From the NCBI GenBank assembly GCA_002428525.1, contig DIWU01000013.1:39600-103599 (forward strand): a DNA stretch of 64,000 nt, read 5' to 3'. Every line of letters begins with the position of its first letter. Position 1 is the stretch's first letter. A program made the position numbers and the translations under genes. A model generated the notes under the pieces. That model saw only the letters and a program-made list of their open reading frames with translations. It made no database searches and had not been told where the DNA came from. This document shows positions 42,678 to 51,592 of the stretch, piece by piece. Source of the DNA: a bacterium UBP14_UBA6098 (GTDB taxonomy: Bacteria > UBP14 > UBA6098).

Positions 42678-43596
42678 TTTAGAGAAGATAGTTGACACAG
42701 ACAGCGAATGGATTGTCACTCGATCGGGGATTCACGAACGCAGAATCGCCGATGAACAAGACACGGCATCTTCATTGGCCTTGCCGGCCGTGCAAACAGC
42801 CTTGACCCGCGCCGGCCTGACACCTTCCGACCTCGATGCGATCGTTGTCGGAACAATCACACCAGATATGGTTTTTCCGAGCACGGCCTGCATCCTTCAA
42901 AACAAGCTCGGATGCCGACAGATCCCCGCATTCGATGTGTCCGCCGGTTGCACAGGTTTTCTTTATAGCCTGATTATTTCCGACGCGCTTATTAAAGCCG
43001 GAGGCTATCGTAATATTCTTGCCGTAGGTGTCGAATTATTGACAAAAATCACTAATTGGCAAGATAGGGGCACCTGCGTTCTTTTCGGAGACGGCGCCGG
43101 TGCGGCCGTTATCGGGCTTTCCGAGGATCCGAATTCGGGGGTTTTAGGCAGTTTTTGGTCGGCCGATGGTTCCTTCGGGAACCTGCTCGAGATGCCCGCC
43201 GGCGGTAGCAAAATGCCCGCCAGCGCAGAAACGGTGGCAAAAAACCTCCATACAGTCAAGATGCTCGGCAACGAGACCTTCAAAGCCGCAGTCCGCGCGA
43301 TGGAGGAGGCAAGCCTCGAGGGGATCAAGGCCGCCGGCCTCAAAGTCGAGGATATCGATTGGTTGATTCCGCATCAGGCGAATATCAGAATTATCGAGTT
43401 CACCGCAAAGCGCCTGAATATACCGATGGAAAGGGTAATTGTTACGCTCGACAAATACGGTAACACTAGCTCGTCGAGCGTGCCGATCGCTATGGATGAG
43501 GCCTTCACGTCGGGCAAGATACAGAAGGGCGATAATGTCCTATTAGTGGCATTTGGCGCGGGTTTCACATGGGGAAGCCTAGTCTTTAAAGCTTAG
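42616..43596 (+). CDS. fabH: 3-oxoacyl-ACP synthase III
   Basis: 326 residues from a TTG at 42616 preceded by GAGAGG. The catalytic triad is visible: Cys in DVSAGCTGFLYSL (near 111), His in PHQANIRI (near 249), and Asn in GNTSSSSVP (near 280). It starts fatty-acid chains by condensing acetyl-CoA with malonyl-ACP. The 62-base overlap with plsX is long, but the N-terminus RTKILGTGSNLPRKILTN is conserved in the family, so the start is well supported. Confidence 0.95.
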   Translation: MRTKILGTGSNLPRKILTNADLEKIVDTDSEWIVTRSGIHERRIADEQDTASSLALPAVQTALTRAGLTPSDLDAIVVGTITPDMVFPSTACILQNKLGCRQIPAFDVSAGCTGFLYSLIISDALIKAGGYRNILAVGVELLTKITNWQDRGTCVLFGDGAGAAVIGLSEDPNSGVLGSFWSADGSFGNLLEMPAGGSKMPASAETVAKNLHTVKMLGNETFKAAVRAMEEASLEGIKAAGLKVEDIDWLIPHQANIRIIEFTAKRLNIPMERVIVTLDKYGNTSSSSVPIAMDEAFTSGKIQKGDNVLLVAFGAGFTWGSLVFKA

Positions 43597-43605
43597 GATG
43601 GGATT

Positions 43606-44511
43606 ATGAGAGCCTTTTTATTCCCCGGACAAGGTAGCCAGCAACCCGGAATGGGCAAAGACCTTTTTTACGCATTTTCGGAGTATCGCGGTATCTTCAG
43701 AAGAGCCAATGAGTTAACAGGAATAGATTGGTTCAAGATTATCGAAGAAGCTGAGGCCTCTGTTCTCGCTCAAACCGAAAACACTCAGCCCTGCCTTTTT
43801 CTGACCTGCGCGTCAATTCTCTCCTGCCCGGGAGTCGCGGGAAAATTCGATGCCACAGCCGGTCATTCTTTGGGCGAGTATTCGGCCCTCTATGCCTCGG
43901 GAGTATTGAGTTTCGAGGATGCCCTTGCTTGTGTTGTCGAGCGGGGGAGGCTTATGTCTCAAGCTAAGAAGGGCGGAATGCTGGCCCCGATGGGTATCGA
44001 GTTGGAGCAAATCGAAAAAATTATTACTGAGTTTGAGGATAGTATTATTCTTATCGCGAACTATAATTCTCCCGGGCAGTATATCCTTTCCGGCGAAGAG
44101 GCTATTCTTGAGAGTGTTTCCCGAAGGCTTGTCGAATGCGGCGCAAAGCGAGTCGTGAGACTACCGGTTTCCGGCGCTTTCCACTCACCGCTCATGGAGC
44201 CTGCGAAAATCGGAATGGCTCATATAATTGAAAAAATCGAATTCCATTCGCCAAAAATAGCCTATTATAGTAATGTATCAGGCAAAAAAGAAGATGACCC
44301 TAAAACGATCAAAGATCTTCTACTCCGCCAGATCACGAGTCCGGTGCGTTGGATCGACTTGATCCGTTCGATGCAACACGATGATATTAATGAATTTATC
44401 GAGATTGGACCGGGTAAGGTTCTATCGGGATTGGTCAAGCGGATTATACCCGAAGCAAAGCTTTATAGTATTTCCGATCTTGATACTCTGCGAGAATATA
44501 CAAATGAATAG
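43606..44511 (+). CDS. fabD: Malonyl-CoA:ACP transacylase
   Basis: 301 residues. Signatures are FLFPGQGSQQPGMGKDL, the serine motif GHSLGEYSALYASG near residue 88, and the histidine motif SGAFHSPLM near 195. It loads malonyl groups onto ACP in the cytosol. It starts nine bases after fabH and ends with an eight-base overlap with the next gene. Confidence 0.95.
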   Translation: MRAFLFPGQGSQQPGMGKDLFYAFSEYRGIFRRANELTGIDWFKIIEEAEASVLAQTENTQPCLFLTCASILSCPGVAGKFDATAGHSLGEYSALYASGVLSFEDALACVVERGRLMSQAKKGGMLAPMGIELEQIEKIITEFEDSIILIANYNSPGQYILSGEEAILESVSRRLVECGAKRVVRLPVSGAFHSPLMEPAKIGMAHIIEKIEFHSPKIAYYSNVSGKKEDDPKTIKDLLLRQITSPVRWIDLIRSMQHDDINEFIEIGPGKVLSGLVKRIIPEAKLYSISDLDTLREYTNE

Positions 44512-45100
44512 GATCGTAACACTATTAGTTATAATAGTAATACTATTTTCGGCGTGCATTTTAAATGCTTACGAAAATAAGTTTTCGCTGATGGCCGAAG
44601 CGAAATTAGGGGATAGAAGCAAGTTCTCATCGAATTCGGGCGGTTTCGGGGGAACACTCGATTTTCCAGTCATCGGCCAAAACGGTCGCTTGGGCTTCGA
44701 GGCCGGAATAATTATCCTATCGAATTGGACAGATACACTCGATCTCTGGCAAAGTCCCACTCTCGACGATACCCTTATGTATGACCTTTGGATCAAGAAC
44801 GGCACCGATTTAGATTTCTTCATCGGTCCCTCTGCAAGATATAAGCTCGATTTAACCGAAAATACAGCGCTTTCAGCCATCGTTGGCTCGGGGATTCTGA
44901 TAAATATTTCAGCCTACGATGAGACCAAGAAAGCCCTCGATCCCCCACCGCTCTATAGCAAAAGCGAAGCGCCCGCAAATATCGAGTTCTATATCAAACC
45001 TAAGCTTGTTTTTCATTTGAAGAGAATATATATAGGGTATGAGTTTTTCGGAATCACCGAGGAGTTGGAGCATGTTGTTTGCCTCGGTATTACTTTTTAG
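44504..45100 (+). CDS. Small exported, probably outer-membrane barrel protein
   Basis: 198 residues from the ATG at 44504, overlapping the fabD stop. A signal peptide (IVTLLVIIVILFSACILNA) precedes alternating strands such as KFSLMAEAKLGDR and RLGFEAGIIILSN, ending with VVCLGITF, an aromatic C-terminus usual for outer-membrane barrels. No family is recognised. It follows the fatty-acid genes by overlap, so it is co-transcribed with them, perhaps with the lipoprotein gene that comes next; no role in lipid synthesis is evident. Confidence 0.65.
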   Translation: MNRIVTLLVIIVILFSACILNAYENKFSLMAEAKLGDRSKFSSNSGGFGGTLDFPVIGQNGRLGFEAGIIILSNWTDTLDLWQSPTLDDTLMYDLWIKNGTDLDFFIGPSARYKLDLTENTALSAIVGSGILINISAYDETKKALDPPPLYSKSEAPANIEFYIKPKLVFHLKRIYIGYEFFGITEELEHVVCLGITF

Positions 45101-45132
45101 TTAATAGTAACACTTTAATAGAGGGGTTGAAA

Positions 45133-46056
45133 ATGAGAAGAGGAATTCTCCCGATTATTGGATGTATCGCTATGATTCTATTAGCTTTAGGCTGTGGTGG
45201 CGATAAAAAACTCGTTGGCGATTATGCTGAGAAGGGTGTTGTCGTATCCTATAAACCGGCTCAAGGCAAGACAGTGTTTTTCCGCTCTGATGCCGATAAT
45301 CTAACCGAGTTCACGCAACAAGGTTACAACCAAAGCACCCTCTCAAAAACGACAAGTTGGGAATCTTTCACAATCGATTCCGTGACGGACGCCATCACCG
45401 CAGTGACCTACAAATTCTTGGCCAGCGAAACGGGTATTTTTCAAGGTAGCAATTATGAGCAACAGCAAGAAGAGGACGAGATTATCGGCCAGAGGCTCTC
45501 TATTGCGGTTGGAAACGATGGGAAATTAGTATCTTGGGGCGGCCTCGAGGATCTCGAGCGCGATGATTCCGGTGTCGATCGTGGCGAGATGATGGCAAGC
45601 AATTATGCCTCGATTTACTTCGACCATTTCCCCACAGAACCGATCAAGGTCGGCTCCAAATGGGAGCGCAAGAACGCGATGGATGTCAATACAAAAGAAG
45701 GCGACTTACATCAATCGACAACCAAGAAATATACTGTTCAAGACTTCGTTATGAAGAACGGCAGGCCGTGTGTTAAATGCAAGATTGAGATTATCATAGA
45801 TAACACCGGAGAAGGCTCTGTAACGAACGAGGGCAAGAGCTATAAATACTTCAATGAGGGCCGTGGCGAGGGTAACGGAACGGTTTACTTCGATTTCGAG
45901 GGCGGTCATCCGGTATTCTCGACCTTCAACTGGATTCTCGATTTCACAATTACAAGCATCGAGGAGGCCAGTCAGGAGGAGAACAGCTTTACATATTATC
46001 AAGAACAGAAAGTGACATACAATCTTGTCGATGAATCGGCGGTTCCAAAAAAATAA
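45133..46056 (+). CDS. Exported lipoprotein of unknown function (DUF6263-like)
   Basis: 307 residues from the ATG at 45133 (AGAGGGG site); an upstream ATG at 45079 overlaps the preceding gene and lacks one. The lipobox is LALGC near residue 20. The rest is beta-rich with phrases such as VGSKWERKNAMDVN, GRPCVKCKIEIII and NGTVYFDFEGGHPVFS. These resemble FCB exported proteins that measure or carry hydrophobic ligands (DUF6263-like), but I am not certain of the family. Anchoring in the inner or outer membrane is likely. Confidence 0.65.
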   Translation: MRRGILPIIGCIAMILLALGCGGDKKLVGDYAEKGVVVSYKPAQGKTVFFRSDADNLTEFTQQGYNQSTLSKTTSWESFTIDSVTDAITAVTYKFLASETGIFQGSNYEQQQEEDEIIGQRLSIAVGNDGKLVSWGGLEDLERDDSGVDRGEMMASNYASIYFDHFPTEPIKVGSKWERKNAMDVNTKEGDLHQSTTKKYTVQDFVMKNGRPCVKCKIEIIIDNTGEGSVTNEGKSYKYFNEGRGEGNGTVYFDFEGGHPVFSTFNWILDFTITSIEEASQEENSFTYYQEQKVTYNLVDESAVPKK

Positions 46057-46129
46057 TTTGTATAGGCTATAGACACCGAAAATAAAGATAGTCTTTATTG
46101 GAATAGTATAGAAAAATTATATTATATAT

Positions 46130-46151
46130 TATAGCGCTTGACATCGCTATA
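46130..46151. promoter_or_regulatory. Palindromic operator candidate centred on the -35 of the TonB-receptor promoter
   Basis: Perfect seven-base arms (TATAGCG / CGCTATA) with an eight-base centre that contains the whole -35 hexamer TTGACA. A repressor bound here would block RNA polymerase. The sequence differs from the palindrome at 39382-39407. Confidence 0.5.
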
Positions 46152-46165
46152 TAATACACTATTTT
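46138..46165 (+). promoter_or_regulatory. Sigma70-type promoter of the TonB-receptor pair
   Basis: TTGACA (46138-46143), 16 bases, TATTTT (46160-46165), in a very AT-rich 168-base gap whose upstream part could act as an UP element. Confidence 0.6.
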
Positions 46166-46224
46166 TATAAGCTCAAAAAGCAGTCACCGATGAAGATGTT
46201 TAAACTCTACTTCGGAGGTATTGA

Positions 46225-46746
46225 GTGAAACGAAAACTCTTGATTGTTGGTTTAGTCCTCCTTGCGTTGCCTTTCCTCTTAGGTAGCAAATGCGATTATG
46301 GGATTAAACCGAGATATACCGCGGTCGAAGGGGATGTGATTTTTCGTGGTGAATGGCCTGAGCAGGCGATAATGAGTTTCATAGTTGTGGTTGACGAGAA
46401 ACCGGCCGAACTTGTCCTTGACACAAAGCTACTTAAGGGCTTCTTTCAAATTCCCGAATACGATGTTATGTCGCGGACAGACTCCGTTCATTTCAACATC
46501 GAGCTGAATGAGGGAGTTTACAATTGGATTTTCGTCGCGATATTGGACAGTAGCGCCCTGAACAACCCGGAGAACGGCCTCGGATGGCGGAATTTAGCCG
46601 GCGAATATCGCGATGAGAGTTTCCCTTCTCAACTCGGGTCGGTCAATATCGGCGAGGATTCCAAGCCATATATTAAAATCATCGTGGATTTCGAAACTCC
46701 CTATCAGGGAGTGGGTAATCCCGGTTATTTTCATCTTGAAGGTTAA
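46225..46746 (+). CDS. Small exported protein of unknown function
   Basis: 173 residues from a GTG with GGAGGT five bases upstream. Signal peptide (LLIVGLVLLALPFLLGSK) followed by Cys23; Lys before the Cys makes a lipobox unlikely. The mature part is short and beta-rich (VEGDVIFRGEWPEQ, SVHFNIELNEGVYNWIFVAIL), like an Ig- or transthyretin-type exported domain. No family recognised. It is 17 bases before the TonB-dependent receptor gene, so it may be its surface or periplasmic partner. Confidence 0.65.
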   Translation: MKRKLLIVGLVLLALPFLLGSKCDYGIKPRYTAVEGDVIFRGEWPEQAIMSFIVVVDEKPAELVLDTKLLKGFFQIPEYDVMSRTDSVHFNIELNEGVYNWIFVAILDSSALNNPENGLGWRNLAGEYRDESFPSQLGSVNIGEDSKPYIKIIVDFETPYQGVGNPGYFHLEG

Positions 46747-46763
46747 TAAATAAGAGGTAATTT

Positions 46764-49010
46764 ATGGAAAGATATAGACTTATATTCTCATCATATTTAG
46801 CCTCGCTTGTTGTTTTCACGGTTTTTGCCGGACCTAATCATTCGATTAACGGCAAAATCACCGACGAAAAGGGAAAGGGTCTTCCGGGCGCTAATATTGT
46901 CGTCACCGGAACCGGAAAAGGCGCATCGACTAACCTCTCCGGCGAATACATCATTTCGGATCTACCCTCGGGCACATATGAGTTCAACGTCTCCATGATC
47001 GGATACGAGACGACAAGCCAAGATGTGACTGTTGTAGCCGACCAACAGATAACCTTCAGCCTTTTGCCAAAGGCTTATCAATCACAACCTGTCATCGTCA
47101 CTGCCAGCCGAACGAGGCAGAAATTGCAGGACAGCCCGGTGACGACTAGTGTGATAGAGGCCGAACAGATCGCTGAGCGTAACTTCATGTCTGCCGATGA
47201 GGCGATGCGCTTTGTTCCCGGTGTGACGATGAACAAATCGCAGATTTCGATTCGCAATTCGACCGGTTTTGCCCATGGCGCCGGCACGAGGGTTCTCGTC
47301 ATGATCGACGGTGTTCCTATGTCTGCGGGTGATACCGGCGAGATCAAGTGGGATTCCATGCCGATTGGCCAGATCGAACAACTCGAGGTTGTGAAATCCG
47401 CGGGAAGCGCACTATACGGCTCGAATGCTATGGGCGGTGTTATCAATATTATTACACGCAAGCCTGATGAGAAAAGCACCTATCGAATCGGCACGGATTT
47501 CGGGGTTTGGGATAAACCGGCCTATGAGGATTGGGAGTGGACGGACAATATTCGTGTTTTTCACAGGGTTGGAGTCGAGCATACGCGCCAGATCAAGGAT
47601 TGGGGAATTTTGCTTTCCCTCGAAGAAAAACAAGATAAGAGTTTTCGTGAGGCCGACGATTTCTATCGCGGCCAATTTTTTGCCAAAGCAACTAAGAACT
47701 TCGGCAATTCGAGCTCTCTCAGTTTCATGACGAATATCGCCTATGAGGACAGAGGTTGCGGTCTCGAATGGACGAGCCAAGCTACGGCGCTTCGTGTCGA
47801 TCCGGAGAAGATCAACGATAGAGTTTGGTCTTCTAAGGTTCAAGCCAATGTTATATACTCCGGCAACGCCAAGGGCGGAAAACAGGTTTGGAGCGTTAAG
47901 GGCTACACGAATTACAACAATTGGACGGACCACCTTTACAGCGGTCTGAACAGCGAAGGCCAAGAATCATTCGATAATCATCAGAGCGCTTCCAACAAAG
48001 TCGGTATCGACGGCCAGTTTACCTTTGTCCCGACGGACGATCATCGCTTCACGGCCGGCGGCGATATGAACTTTGTTTCAATCGACGCGAATATCTTCGG
48101 TCAGAGAACTGGTTTCGGCGGTGCCCTTTATGTCCAAGACGAGATCAATACATTCAACCCGCTCGTCGCTACTATAGGTATTCGCGGGGATGTTTTCCAT
48201 GTCAATACCGCGGATGACTATGACGGCGAGACATATGCTCAATTTAACCCTAAGATCGGTGTTGTATATCATGTTTCGGACAATTTTGCGGTTAGGTCGA
48301 ATTTTGGAACCGGATTCCGAATACCGACTATGGCCGAGCTTTTCACCGAGCTTAGCGCCGCAGGCATTCTTAAGGTTCAGCCGAACCCCAACCTCAAAGC
48401 CGAACAAGCATACAGCGCCGAGGGCGGAATCAACTGGATTTCCCGCGGGCAGATGATCGATCTTGCCGTGTTCAATACTTGGTACACAGACATGATCGAA
48501 CCGACGCCTATTGTTGGCAATCAGGTTAAATTCATGAATATTCAGGATGCAAATATCTTCGGGGTAGAGACCTCACTCAAATGGAACCTCGGAGAGGTAG
48601 TCGGGATGATCGTAAGCGGTGAGGAGAGCGAGATTCTTAAACGTGCGAATTTCAATCTAAACTATCTTTTCACAAAGGCGACAAACACCGACGAATCGGA
48701 TGCCTCCGACGAGACCGTCTATCTTCCCTATCGGCCGGAGCATAATCTCACATTGATTACTACGGTTGATTATTGGAAGCACGGATCGGTTTCCGTCGAT
48801 GCACGGTATAAGAGCAAGCCGATTCTCGGCCTCTATGTTGACGACCCGACTGTGGATCAGCGCATCATCGATATCACTAACAGATTCACTTATAACCGTT
48901 GGTCGCTACAGCTTAAGGTTTCCAACCTACTCAATTGGAACTATGTCGAGATCGACAGGAATATCGCACCGATACGCCGCTTCTCGGCCTCGGTGAGTGT
49001 GGATTTCTAA
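46764..49010 (+). CDS. TonB-dependent outer membrane receptor with CarboxypepD_reg domain
   Basis: 748 residues. A signal peptide (1-22) is followed by a CarboxypepD_reg-like domain (about 27-105, INGKITDEKGKGLPGANIVV), the plug domain (about 110-230, with IVTASRTRQKLQDSPVTTSVI and SALYGSNAMGGVINIITRK) and a 22-strand-type barrel ending in RRFSASVSVDF. It imports a substrate such as a metal chelate, vitamin or oligosaccharide using TonB-ExbB-ExbD energy; the substrate is not evident. The palindromic promoter suggests control by a repressor. A terminator follows. Confidence 0.92.
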   Translation: MERYRLIFSSYLASLVVFTVFAGPNHSINGKITDEKGKGLPGANIVVTGTGKGASTNLSGEYIISDLPSGTYEFNVSMIGYETTSQDVTVVADQQITFSLLPKAYQSQPVIVTASRTRQKLQDSPVTTSVIEAEQIAERNFMSADEAMRFVPGVTMNKSQISIRNSTGFAHGAGTRVLVMIDGVPMSAGDTGEIKWDSMPIGQIEQLEVVKSAGSALYGSNAMGGVINIITRKPDEKSTYRIGTDFGVWDKPAYEDWEWTDNIRVFHRVGVEHTRQIKDWGILLSLEEKQDKSFREADDFYRGQFFAKATKNFGNSSSLSFMTNIAYEDRGCGLEWTSQATALRVDPEKINDRVWSSKVQANVIYSGNAKGGKQVWSVKGYTNYNNWTDHLYSGLNSEGQESFDNHQSASNKVGIDGQFTFVPTDDHRFTAGGDMNFVSIDANIFGQRTGFGGALYVQDEINTFNPLVATIGIRGDVFHVNTADDYDGETYAQFNPKIGVVYHVSDNFAVRSNFGTGFRIPTMAELFTELSAAGILKVQPNPNLKAEQAYSAEGGINWISRGQMIDLAVFNTWYTDMIEPTPIVGNQVKFMNIQDANIFGVETSLKWNLGEVVGMIVSGEESEILKRANFNLNYLFTKATNTDESDASDETVYLPYRPEHNLTLITTVDYWKHGSVSVDARYKSKPILGLYVDDPTVDQRIIDITNRFTYNRWSLQLKVSNLLNWNYVEIDRNIAPIRRFSASVSVDF

Positions 49011-49028
49011 AAGGATTTCGGGAAAAAT

Positions 49029-49068
49029 CGCCGGCGGGGCCTAAAAATGGCGCCAGCCGGCTTTTTTT
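49029..49068 (+). terminator. Terminator after the TonB receptor gene
   Basis: Inverted GCCGGC arms with additional GGC/GCC pairing and a short A-rich loop are followed by seven T residues at 49062-49068. The hairpin overlaps the end of the convergent thiL gene. Confidence 0.8.
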
Positions 49069-49997
49069 ATATCCACAGGTTTGTTGTCGAATCGAGGATG
49101 TAAACCCGAACCGGAAGAAAGCCTACCGATAGTAGTAGTTTTGAAGGGCAATTCCTCTGTTGCCGCTATCTTCGCTTCCGGGATCGTGAAGGCCAGCTGG
49201 TATTCTTCGCCGCTCGTTGCCGCGAGGATATAAGGATTTTCGCCGATATATTCCGCGATTTCGAAGACTCCGGGGAGGATCGGGAGTTTTTCGAGCTCGA
49301 CTGAAATCCCAAGCCCGCTCGAATCGGCTATATGGCGGATGTCCGCCAACAGGCCGTCGGATATATCGATCATCGAGGTTGCGCCGATTTTCGCGAGTAT
49401 CTTTCCGAGGCCGAAGGGCGGCTCGGGGCGAAGGAATCTCGCCGCGAGTTCAACGGAGCGCAGTTCCTCGGGCACCTCATTCATAACGACCATCCTTCCG
49501 GCCTCGGAGCCGCCAAGTTCCCCAGAAACGAGCAAAAGATCGCCCTCTGCCGCATTGTCGCGCGCAAGTGGCCTCTCGCATAACCCGAAAACGGAGATAG
49601 TTGCCGAGAATTGTTCGCTCCGTGTGATATTGCCGCCTAAGAGCGGAATTCCGAAACGCACCGAGCAGGCCGATAGGCCGCCGATAAATGCGTCGAAACC
49701 CTCGAGGCTCAGGGCTTTCGGGATGTTCAGCGCCAGAAGCGCTCCGATTGGTTCGCCGGCGGAGGCGTTAATATCCGAGGCCGCACCCGCGAGCGCTCGA
49801 AAACCGGCATCTGCGAGAAATTCTTCGCCCTCGGGAAAATGGACTCCCTGCACGGCGCTATCGGTTGTGAGGAGCAGAGTTCCGGGAAAGGGGATATTTA
49901 CAGACGCGCAATCGTCGGTGAGGTCGCTCTTTGGAAAGCTCGCTCGAATCCGATCGATGAGGCCAAATTCGCCAATATCCCATGCCGGCGCGCGCAA
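49041..49997 (-). CDS. thiL: Thiamine-monophosphate kinase
   Basis: 318 residues from a TTG at 49997 with GGAGGG nine bases upstream. Family signatures: GEFGLIDRIRASFP, DDCASVN, TTDSAVQGVHF, the metal-binding DINASAGEP region, GLLGGNITRS-like PLLGGNITRS, and MIDISDGLLADIRHIA with AATSGEEYQL. It phosphorylates thiamine phosphate to the diphosphate cofactor. It follows the broken symporter gene by a few bases and is last in the minus-strand run; no other thiamine gene is present. Confidence 0.94.
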   Translation of the reverse strand: MRAPAWDIGEFGLIDRIRASFPKSDLTDDCASVNIPFPGTLLLTTDSAVQGVHFPEGEEFLADAGFRALAGAASDINASAGEPIGALLALNIPKALSLEGFDAFIGGLSACSVRFGIPLLGGNITRSEQFSATISVFGLCERPLARDNAAEGDLLLVSGELGGSEAGRMVVMNEVPEELRSVELAARFLRPEPPFGLGKILAKIGATSMIDISDGLLADIRHIADSSGLGISVELEKLPILPGVFEIAEYIGENPYILAATSGEEYQLAFTIPEAKIAATEELPFKTTTIGRLSSGSGLHPRFDNKPVDIKKAGWRHF

Positions 49998-50001
49998 GGC
50001 C

Positions 50002-51047
50002 CTATTCCCTCCGGCTTTGCCGAATCGCGTTGACCCTCGCTTCGTAATCTTCGGTTCCCCTGAGCTTGGCGATTATAACGCCGGCAAGAATCACTGCGAT
50101 CACTATAAGCCATCCGAAGATGAATTCTTGGCTCCTGAGGGCGAAATCGCCGTAAGGCCCGGCCCGGATTTCACGACCTCGGCCACGGGAACGCCATCGA
50201 GAGCGGCTTTGTGACCGAGAGCGCCGAAAACCGCGAATCCGGCGACAACCGCCGTCAGTGCGTCCGCGATTCCGATGATCCATGCATTGCTTACTATGCA
50301 GGTTTCCTTATTTATAAAACTGCCGTAGGCGATCATCACTCCGAAACCGACCGTGAGGCTGAAGAAAACCTGCGAAACCGCGGCAAGCCAAACCTGCGGA
50401 ATGAGCAGTTTCGACCAAACCGGCGTGAGATAGTAGCGTAGTCCCTCGCCGGCGCCATCCAATGTGACTCCGCGAATCACGAAAACGATCAGCAACAGCC
50501 AAGGCCCCAAAACCGTCACCCAAACAACCTTGCCGACAGTCTTCGTCCCGTTCCAAATCGAGGCAATAATCCATATCCATGCGATCACAAGGCCGATGAA
50601 AAGGGGGAGTTGGAAGCTACCGACTGCCCATGGTTTGTCGGTGATCCCGAGGACATCGTTAAAAAAGAAACCGCTCGGATCGTTGCCCCATGCGCATTTG
50701 AAACTATAGGCGAAATAGTTGATACAGTAGGACATAATGCCCGAATAGTATGTCGTGATCACAAAGCCGATCCCGACCGCGAACCAACCGAACCATTCAA
50801 AACCGCCGCGAATCGTCATGAAAGACCCCGGGGCGGCATTGTTCATCCTTTTGCCGATTCCGAATTCGAGCATGAGAAGAGGTATTCCGGCGACAAGCAG
50901 GCAAACCGCATAGGCAATTAAAAAAGCGCCGCCGCCGTTGGCATAGCAAACATAGGGGAAGCGCCAGATATTTCCAAGACCGATAGCCGAGCCGATCGCC
51001 GCAAGAACGAAGGTGCTCTTGCTACTCCACGTGTCCCTCTTTTCCAT
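50002..51047 (-). pseudogene. Broken NSS (neurotransmitter:sodium symporter) family transporter
   Basis: The N-terminal 285 residues are a good NSS transporter (SAIGLGNIWRFPYVCYANGG in TM1, through VSNAWIIGIADALTAVVAGFAVFGALG, about TM7). After SGPGL the frame continues with sixteen unrelated residues to a stop at 50103. In a different frame the same DNA then encodes RSQEFIFGWLIVIAVILAGVIIAKLRGTEDYE to a stop at 50002, which looks like the last membrane helix and tail of such a transporter. The middle, about TM8 to TM11 (roughly 150-190 residues), is missing. An internal deletion with frameshift best explains this, so the protein is probably non-functional. Its AGGAGGG site and start are intact. 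An assembly error is possible. Confidence 0.75.
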
Positions 51048-51055
51048 GATCCCTC

Positions 51056-51592
51056 CTATTCCATCGATTCGATTAACTCGCGAAGCTTTCGATTGTCCTC
51101 TTTCAAACGGTTTAATTCATCTTGCAATTTATCGACCTCTTCGACCACCGGTGCGGGTGAAGAGGTTTTTGCTGTGCCGGTTTCGACCTTCGAGGAGTTG
51201 AGCTTCTTTTTCACCGTCTCGAGTTCGTCTGCGGCAACACGATATTTTTCGAGTAGCTTTCGCCAAACATCGGCATCGAAGACCCATTCGCTTTTCGGAT
51301 AGTCGTCGATTAGCGTGACGAAGAAGCCCTCGGCATCGAAATACTTTCCCTGCACGCAAGAAATATATCCAAGCCTGTAGAGTGCGTCGTCCGCCAAATT
51401 GGATTCGGGGAAATTATTCACGAATTGTCTGAACTCGTATTTTGCCTCCTCGAAACGTTGTTTTTTTAGATTATCCGACGCCGAGGCGAAAAGGTCCGAG
51501 GGGCCTCGTGTCACGCTCGAGGTGTGAGCGCACGAAATGAACAGGGTTCCGAGAATGAAAATTATGCTACAGTAAAACTTCCGGGCCACCAT
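51056..51592 (-). CDS. TPR lipoprotein (YbgF/BamD-like) with C-terminal coiled coil
   Basis: 178 residues. Lipobox LFISC near residue 21. Residues about 30-115 carry TPR-like helices (FEEAKYEFRQFVNNFPESNLADDALYRLG is the family's hallmark helix pair), and about 125-178 form a coiled coil (VEEVDKLQDELNRLKEDNRKL). YbgF/CpoB and BamD use such repeats in envelope integrity and outer-membrane protein assembly; the coiled coil here is C-terminal rather than N-terminal. The start overlaps the response regulator gene by 26 bases. The exact partner is unknown. Confidence 0.78.
   Translation of the reverse strand: MVARKFYCSIIFILGTLFISCAHTSSVTRGPSDLFASASDNLKKQRFEEAKYEFRQFVNNFPESNLADDALYRLGYISCVQGKYFDAEGFFVTLIDDYPKSEWVFDADVWRKLLEKYRVAADELETVKKKLNSSKVETGTAKTSSPAPVVEEVDKLQDELNRLKEDNRKLRELIESME

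Noticed and set aside
49898..50113. A separate small protein (MetS-like subunit) encoded downstream of the NSS symporter.
   Set aside because: The helix-plus-tail segment that looks like NSS sequence is in a frame without its own start codon; it reads better as the detached end of the same transporter.
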